DNA from: JBOGED01 sp050743625
GTDB lineage: Bacteria > Actinomycetota > Nitriliruptoria > Euzebyales > Egibacteraceae
Assembly (NCBI GenBank): GCA_050743625.1
Contig: JBOGED010000348.1
Location: 1 to 10,209, forward strand
Direction: 5' to 3'
Length of the DNA stretch: 10,209 bases
In this document: in pieces, positions 7,364 through 10,209 of the stretch
How the letters are laid out: every line of letters begins with the position of its first letter
Numbering within the stretch: position 1 is the stretch's first letter
Notes under the pieces: generated by a model
What the model saw: only the letters and a program-made list of their open reading frames with translations
What the model was told of the DNA's origin: nothing
Database searches by the model: none
Position numbers and translations under genes: made by a program

Positions 7364-8430
7364 TCACGAGGGGCACGGATCGGTCTCATAGAGAAACGCG
7401 CGGCGCTCCTCGCACGTCAGCTCACGCGTCACCCGCTGATCGGCCAGCGTGAGCAGCTCTTCGATCGAGCCGCAGACCTCACACTGCCATATGCGCACGG
7501 TGCCGTCCGAGCCGGCGCTGGCGATCCGTTGCCCGTCGGGGCTGAAGGCCACGCCGTAGACGGCGCCGTCGTGGCCGGACAGGATCACTGGGTCGCCATC
7601 CCCCGCTGCCGGCCATATTCGTACTGTGCCGCCGGCGCCGGCACTGGCGATCCGGTCCCCGTCGGGGTTGAAGGCGACTCCCTCTACGGTGTCGGCGTGG
7701 CCGCGCAGGACCATGGGGTCGGTGTCGCCGGCGGTTTGCCAGACCTCCAACAGCACGTCCTCGAGCAGCGGCAGCGCGCCCGGCCGCTCGACCACGTCGT
7801 CGAGGATGGTCTCGACCAGGCCTTCTCCCAGCTCCAGGCCCACGCGCAAGGCCGGCTGCTCGATCATCTCGCGCACGTCCGAAGAAGCGCTCGGTGTGAT
7901 CCTCCTCGAAGACCTCCAGACCCCGGTACGGGCACCGATCGGGCTCGGTGGTGGCCGCAGGGGGTCCGGCGGGGCACGGCGGTGATCGCGCTGATGAGGT
8001 CACCGAACCCGTCACCGTCGGTGATCCCCCCGCACAGGTCGACCCAGGTGCGGTTGGCGAGGAAATCCAAGCTGGGGTCGTCGGGGTTCAGCGCGCCTGG
8101 GAGCAGCACCATGAACAGCCAGAAACGGCGGTCCTTGGCCGCTCGGTCCTCGGCCACCTCCAGCTCCTCACGGACCCAGTCGCCCAGGCCGTGAGGGCAG
8201 ATCAGGACCGCGCAGGCTCCCGAGGCCCGCAGCTCCCGGGCGATCTCCTGCTGCCAGCTCTGTCCAGGCATAGCGGACCAGCGGTCCAGCCACGGCTGGA
8301 GTCCCTCACTCCGCAGCCGCTCGGCGATCCCCTCGACAACAGACGTGTCCTCACTGTTGTGGGAGAGAAAGACATCGAAACGAACTTCCCCATCAGCACG
8401 CAGTGTGCGTAGCGCAACAGGCGTGATCAA
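7364..8430 (-). pseudogene. Collapsed TIR-STAND ATPase-WD40 gene with internal deletions
   Basis: Three reading frames together spell a shortened member of the TIR/nSTAND/WD40 family (signalling or abortive-defence ATPases, normally over 1000 residues). Reading 5'-3' on the - strand, a TIR domain (about 8395-7980) comes first. Then, one base out of frame, comes the linker 'CPYRGLEVFEEDHTERFFGR' (about 7940-7880). It jumps straight to 'REMIEQPALRVGLELGEG' and 'LDDVVERPGALPLLEDVLLE' (about 7876-7745), which belong to the end of the STAND ATPase. The segment with Walker A and B is missing. After 'LLEVW' (about 7742) the text jumps to WD40 repeats ('GHADTVEGVAFNPDGDRIAS', 'GHDGAVYGVAFSPDGQRIAS'). 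It ends with the family tail 'ADQRVTRELTCEERRAFLY'. Only two WD blades remain, too few to close a propeller. Deletions at two points plus frame changes mark it as decayed. Confidence 0.8.
7864..8430 (-). CDS. TIR-domain reading frame left by the collapsed STAND gene
   Basis: This frame holds a nearly complete TIR domain: 'FDVFLSHNSEDTSVVEGIAE', the BB-loop region 'WLDRWSAMPGQSWQQEIA', and 'GACAVLICPHGLGDWVREEL'. The glutamate after W in 'WVREE' is where TIR NADases carry the catalytic residue. It closes with 'DFLANRTWVDLCGGITDGDG'. After 'ISAITAVP' the frame is wrong for the family and runs about 35 residues to the stop at 7864-7866. The start is uncertain. No ATG or GTG lies in frame close to the domain; TTG 8430 gives about 188 residues. 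The frame is open up to ATG 8646, but that stretch contains a hairpin and repeat and does not look coding. The protein could be expressed as a small TIR protein, or it may simply be the 5' part of the pseudogene. Confidence 0.45.
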   Translation of the reverse strand: MITPVALRTLRADGEVRFDVFLSHNSEDTSVVEGIAERLRSEGLQPWLDRWSAMPGQSWQQEIARELRASGACAVLICPHGLGDWVREELEVAEDRAAKDRRFWLFMVLLPGALNPDDPSLDFLANRTWVDLCGGITDGDGFGDLISAITAVPRRTPCGHHRARSVPVPGSGGLRGGSHRALLRTCAR

Positions 8431-8449
8431 GGACGCATTCGATCTACAA

Positions 8450-8478
8450 CTAACGGGGCTTCGCCCCAGCCCGACGAG
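8450..8478 (-). repeat. 29-bp repeat containing a GGGGCTTCGCCCC hairpin, right copy
   Basis: This segment matches the reverse complement of 63-91 at 27 of 29 positions; both differences are G/A. The core 8455-8467 is a 5-bp GC stem with a TTC turn. It sits just upstream of the TIR frame. A weaker match (CCGTG) resumes after an 8-base gap on the 8479 side. Confidence 0.6.
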
Positions 8479-8499
8479 CGTGTAAGCCGTGACACCGTT

Positions 8500-8547
8500 C
8501 CCGAACAGGGATTTAGGGGCGTATCTGCCCCGAAATCCCTGTTCGGG
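8500..8547. repeat. 21-bp near-perfect inverted repeat (hairpin)
   Basis: Left arm 8500-8520 and right arm 8527-8547 are complementary at 20 of 21 positions (A8515 opposes G8532), with a 6-base loop GTATCT. The stem is GC-rich at both ends with an A/T centre. No T-tract follows on either strand. It lies between the TIR frame and a remnant-filled gap. It could be a T-less terminator, a dispersed palindromic element or a protein-binding site; the sequence alone does not decide. Confidence 0.75.
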
Positions 8548-8783
8548 GAGTGGGCTGCGAGTCATCGCCAGCCAGCTCGCAACTCGTGCAACCCCTGCAA
8601 CATGACTCCCAAACTTGACTTGCGCGCAACGACTTCGCGGATCCAAGTCCCCTACGCCGGTTCCGAGAACAACGCTTGCGAACCGATGGCCCCTTCGGGG
8701 CAGGGGGAGATCGGCCCGGCGCTGGCGCAGCTATTCGACAACTTTTTGTCGATCACGGGGGCCCAAGCGCCTAGTGCGAGCGA

Positions 8784-8901
8784 GGCGACGAGCCGGTACA
8801 CCGCGTCTTCGACCATCTGGTCCTCGGGACCCGGTCCGAGCACGTTCACGTGGAGGTTGCCGTCGCCAAGGTGGCCGTACACGATGGTCCGGGCCACGGC
8901 C
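8784..8901 (-). pseudogene. Fragment of an FAD-linked oxidase gene (partial duplication)
   Basis: On the - strand this reads 'RTIVYGHLGDGNLHVNVLGP' followed by 'EDQMVEDAVYRLVA'. That is the C-terminal FAD-oxidase motif region of GlcD/D-lactate-dehydrogenase-like enzymes. It aligns without gaps to 9722-9839 at about 105 of 118 bases. Several differences are amino-acid changing but conservative (V/I, F/Y, D/E), as expected for a homologous coding copy rather than a very recent duplication. Both flanks diverge abruptly: after 'YRLVA' the frame leaves the family ('SLALGAWAP'), and upstream only about five more residues look related. It is a non-functional remnant. Confidence 0.8.
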
Positions 8902-8998
8902 GGATGTCTCAGGTGACCTGCAAAGTCAGGGGCAGATCAACCCACTGCATCCGCTTCGAATGCTGGTCCAGAGGTGTCGAGGGTGGGATGATGGGCTG

Positions 8999-9244
8999 AT
9001 GAGCGATGCGGGGCTGTTGGAGCGGATCAGTGTAGACCCTGCCGTGTGCGGCGGTAAACCGTGCGTGCGGGGGCATCGGATCTGGGTGTCGTTGATTCTT
9101 GGCCTGCTTGCCGACGGCATGTCGGTTGAGGAGATTTTGGAGGACTATCCCGGCCTGGAGCAGGCTGACATCCGCGCCTGTATCGCGTACGGGGCGGTCC
9201 TCGCGGATGCGCGATTCGTGGATCTGGCCGACCCGGCGGCATGA
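8999..9244 (+). CDS. DUF433-family antitoxin
   Basis: This small protein (81 residues) is of the DUF433 type, usually found as the DNA-binding antitoxin partner of DUF5615 PIN-like toxins. The diagnostic opening is 'ISVDPAVCGGKPCVRGHRIW' (10-29), followed by the helical region 'VSLILGLLADGMSVEEILED' and 'YPGLEQADIRACIAYG'. ATG 8999 places this motif at the normal distance from the N-terminus; the frame is open further upstream, but that sequence is the oxidase fragment and not coding in this direction. A G-rich stretch (GGGTGGGATGATGGG) lies just upstream and may serve as the ribosome site. The TGA overlaps the toxin ATG (ATGA 9241-9244), a typical coupled antitoxin-toxin arrangement. Such antitoxins commonly repress their own promoter. 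The protein looks intact. Confidence 0.88.
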   Translation: MSDAGLLERISVDPAVCGGKPCVRGHRIWVSLILGLLADGMSVEEILEDYPGLEQADIRACIAYGAVLADARFVDLADPAA

Positions 9245-9510
9245 GGTTCAAGCTTGACGAGAACCTCGGCTGCCGCACTGCGGCGCTGTTCCGGCAGGCC
9301 GGTCACGACATCGCGACGGTGTTCGATGAGAAGCTCAACGGTGCGGCGGACGACGAGGTGCTTGCAGCCTGTGTCGCGGAGGGTCGCATCCTGGTTACCT
9401 TGGATCTGGACTTCGCGAACCCGGTGCGTTTCGACCCAGCGCTTACTCCGGGTAGGCGCACGGGTCCGCGCCGGTGGCGTCGTGGGCCTGGCGCGGCACC
9501 CTCTCCGTGA
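9241..9510 (+). CDS. DUF5615 PIN-like toxin, C-terminally truncated
   Basis: This is the presumed ribonuclease-like toxin paired with the DUF433 protein. The family start 'MRFKLDENLGCRTAALFRQA' is present with D6, E7 and N8. It is followed by 'GHDIATVFDEKLNGAADDEV' and 'GRILVTLDLDFANPVRF' with D55 and D57, so the acidic PIN-like residues are retained. Homology stops at 'FDPALTPG' (about residue 71, base 9453). Relatives normally continue with a hydrophobic strand and helix for roughly 40 more residues. Here the last 18 residues are arginine/proline-rich and lie antisense to the start of a methyltransferase gene. The protein is 89 residues against the usual 110-120. Loss of the end suggests an inactive or unstable toxin; activity cannot be judged from sequence. 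Confidence 0.82.
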   Translation: MRFKLDENLGCRTAALFRQAGHDIATVFDEKLNGAADDEVLAACVAEGRILVTLDLDFANPVRFDPALTPGRRTGPRRWRRGPGAAPSP

Positions 9511-9563
9511 TCCCCGCCCCGTTGGGCGTGAAAGTCCCTGAGGTAGCGGTCCCAGTTCGTCAT
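9443..9563 (-). pseudogene. 5' stub of a methyltransferase-like gene
   Basis: An ATG at 9563 overlaps the stop of the FAD-linked oxidase gene as ATGA. It begins 'MTNWDRYLRDFHAQRGG', an opening I associate with a family of actinobacterial class I SAM-dependent methyltransferases. As read, the frame then turns to arginine-rich text. Skipping one G in the run GGGGCGGGG (about 9518-9527) restores 'GITERVPRQAHDATGADP', which fits the same family ('FHAERAGITE' type). The restored frame ends in TAA at 9443-9445, after only about 40 residues and before any SAM-binding motif. The gene is therefore cut at about 9446-9456, the same place where the toxin on the other strand loses its family sequence. The family assignment rests on the N-terminal pattern only. 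Confidence 0.55.
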
Positions 9564-10209
9564 GTGGGGAACAGTACGCCGGGATTGAGGATGCCCTGGG
9601 GGTCGAGGGCGTGCTTGATGGCGGCCATCGCCTGGATGTCGGGGGCGGCGCGGGTCAGCGGCAGCCAGCGGGTCTTCGCGATGCCGATGCCGTGCTCGGC
9701 ACTGATGCTGCCGCCGTGCGCGGCGACGAGCCGGTACACCGCGTCCTCGACCGTCTCGTCGTCGGGATCCGGGCCGAGCACGTTCACGTGGAGGTTGCCG
9801 TCGCCTAAGTGGCCGAACACGACGGTCCGGGCGCCGGGCCAGGCCGCCTCGACCCGCCCGCGGACCTCGGCTTCGAACGCGGCCAGCTCTCCCAGCGGCA
9901 GCGTGACGTCCATCTTGTGCGGGACACCGGCGGCGTTGATCGCCTCGGTATGGCGCTCGCGGTACGCCCACAGGCGCTGGAGGGCTGGCCGGTCCGTCGC
10001 GACCGCGGCGTCCCGGACATCGGGCGCGTCTTCGAGCGCCGCGGCGAGCGCCTCGGTCGGGTCTTCGGCGGCGGCGCACTCCACGAGCAGGTACACGGGG
10101 TGCTCCCGCGCGAAGGGCGGGCCGAGGCCGGTGTGCCCGCGGACCAGGTCGATGCCGTCGGCCGACATGATCTCGAACGCCTCGAGGCTGGGCAGGCGCC
10201 GTAGCCGAG
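9560..10209 (-). CDS. FAD-linked oxidase, C-terminal half (GlcD/D-lactate dehydrogenase family)
   Basis: This is a flavoprotein oxidoreductase of the 2-hydroxyacid dehydrogenase type (glycolate oxidase GlcD, D-lactate dehydrogenase). Only the substrate/cap and C-terminal domain lies in the window. Seen in order: 'LPSLEAFEIMSADGIDLV', 'REHPVYLLVECAA', 'LWAYRERHTEAINAAGVPHK' and 'DVTLPLGELAAFEAEV'. The family signature 'VFGHLGDGNLHVNVLGP' then precedes 'GSISAEHGIGIAKTRWLPL' and 'IKHALDPQGILNPGVLFP'. The stop is at 9560-9562. The frame continues without interruption to the right edge, so the ATG at 10168 is internal. The PCMH FAD-binding domain and true start lie outside. The substrate is undetermined. 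The gene looks intact here. It overlaps the start of a methyltransferase stub by ATGA, suggesting the two were once an operon. A fragment of a related gene lies at 8784-8901. Confidence 0.93.
   Translation of the reverse strand, partial: RLRRLPSLEAFEIMSADGIDLVRGHTGLGPPFAREHPVYLLVECAAAEDPTEALAAALEDAPDVRDAAVATDRPALQRLWAYRERHTEAINAAGVPHKMDVTLPLGELAAFEAEVRGRVEAAWPGARTVVFGHLGDGNLHVNVLGPDPDDETVEDAVYRLVAAHGGSISAEHGIGIAKTRWLPLTRAAPDIQAMAAIKHALDPQGILNPGVLFPT

Larger units (their letters stand above)
8431..8998. other. Gene-poor stretch with repeats and a gene fragment
   Basis: About 570 bases lie here without a credible intact gene. From left to right they hold the 29-bp repeat (8450-8478), the 21-bp hairpin (8500-8547), and about 230 bases in which I recognise nothing. 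That unrecognised part includes a small GCCCCTTCGGGGC hairpin at 8689-8701. A copied piece of an FAD-linked oxidase gene follows (8784-8901), then about 95 bases upstream of the DUF433 gene that must carry its promoter. I could not identify convincing -35/-10 boxes. Confidence 0.6.

Noticed and set aside
7292..8194. 300-codon + strand open frame over the WD40/TIR remnant
   Set aside because: It is antisense to clear WD40 and TIR text; the 'GVEGDSLYG' style repeats in it only mirror the WD40 repeats.
8658..8685. CGGTTC...GAACCG inverted repeat as a possible tRNA or att remnant
   Set aside because: There are only 6-bp arms with a 16-base loop, no acceptor or anticodon stems, and no integrase gene in view.
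8602..8916. 104-codon + strand open frame, and the N-terminal ~70 codons of the TIR frame up to 8646
   Set aside because: The first lies partly over the FAD-oxidase fragment and matches nothing. The second crosses the 29-bp repeat and the 21-bp hairpin and has no family similarity.
9303..10079. 258-codon - strand open frame overlapping the FAD-linked oxidase
   Set aside because: Over most of its length it is an alternative frame of the oxidase gene with arginine-rich text; only the short piece starting at 9563 carries meaningful sequence and is reported separately.

Overview
The window is high-GC DNA with GTG starts, strong G/C preference at third codon positions and tightly coupled stop/start overlaps. 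This points to an actinomycete; TIR-STAND-WD40 proteins and GNAT-ankyrin fusions are also at home there. No RNA gene, CRISPR array or intact mobile element was seen.

Left part (1-5893, + strand): one polycistronic transport operon. In order it encodes a family-5 solute-binding protein (5' end missing), two DppB/DppC-type permeases, two Opp/Dpp-type ATPases and an MFS exporter. Every junction overlaps, several as GTGA or ATGA. The order (binding protein, permease, permease, ATPase, ATPase, MFS exporter) is that of the opine-metallophore transport operon cntABCDFE. A metal-chelate import/export system is therefore a reasonable hypothesis, but no biosynthetic gene lies in the window. Two genes look frameshifted: the first ATPase at its C-terminus, and the MFS exporter in its first third.

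Middle (about 5900-7243, - strand): a GNAT acetyltransferase fused to ankyrin repeats, convergent with the operon. Its open frame runs on through a hairpin and antisense into the MFS gene.

Right part (about 7364-9563): a scrap zone of gene remnants. It holds a collapsed TIR-STAND-WD40 gene that lost its ATPase core and most of its propeller, a strong 21-bp hairpin, and a 118-bp stray copy of an FAD-linked oxidase gene. It also holds a DUF433/DUF5615 toxin-antitoxin pair whose toxin is cut short, abutting the stub of a methyltransferase cut at the same point. The far right (9560-10209, - strand) is the C-terminal half of an FAD-linked oxidase that runs off the window.

A 29-bp sequence at 63-91 recurs inverted at 8450-8478. 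Four inferred frameshifts all go in the +1 direction, so sequencing error has to be kept in mind beside real decay.
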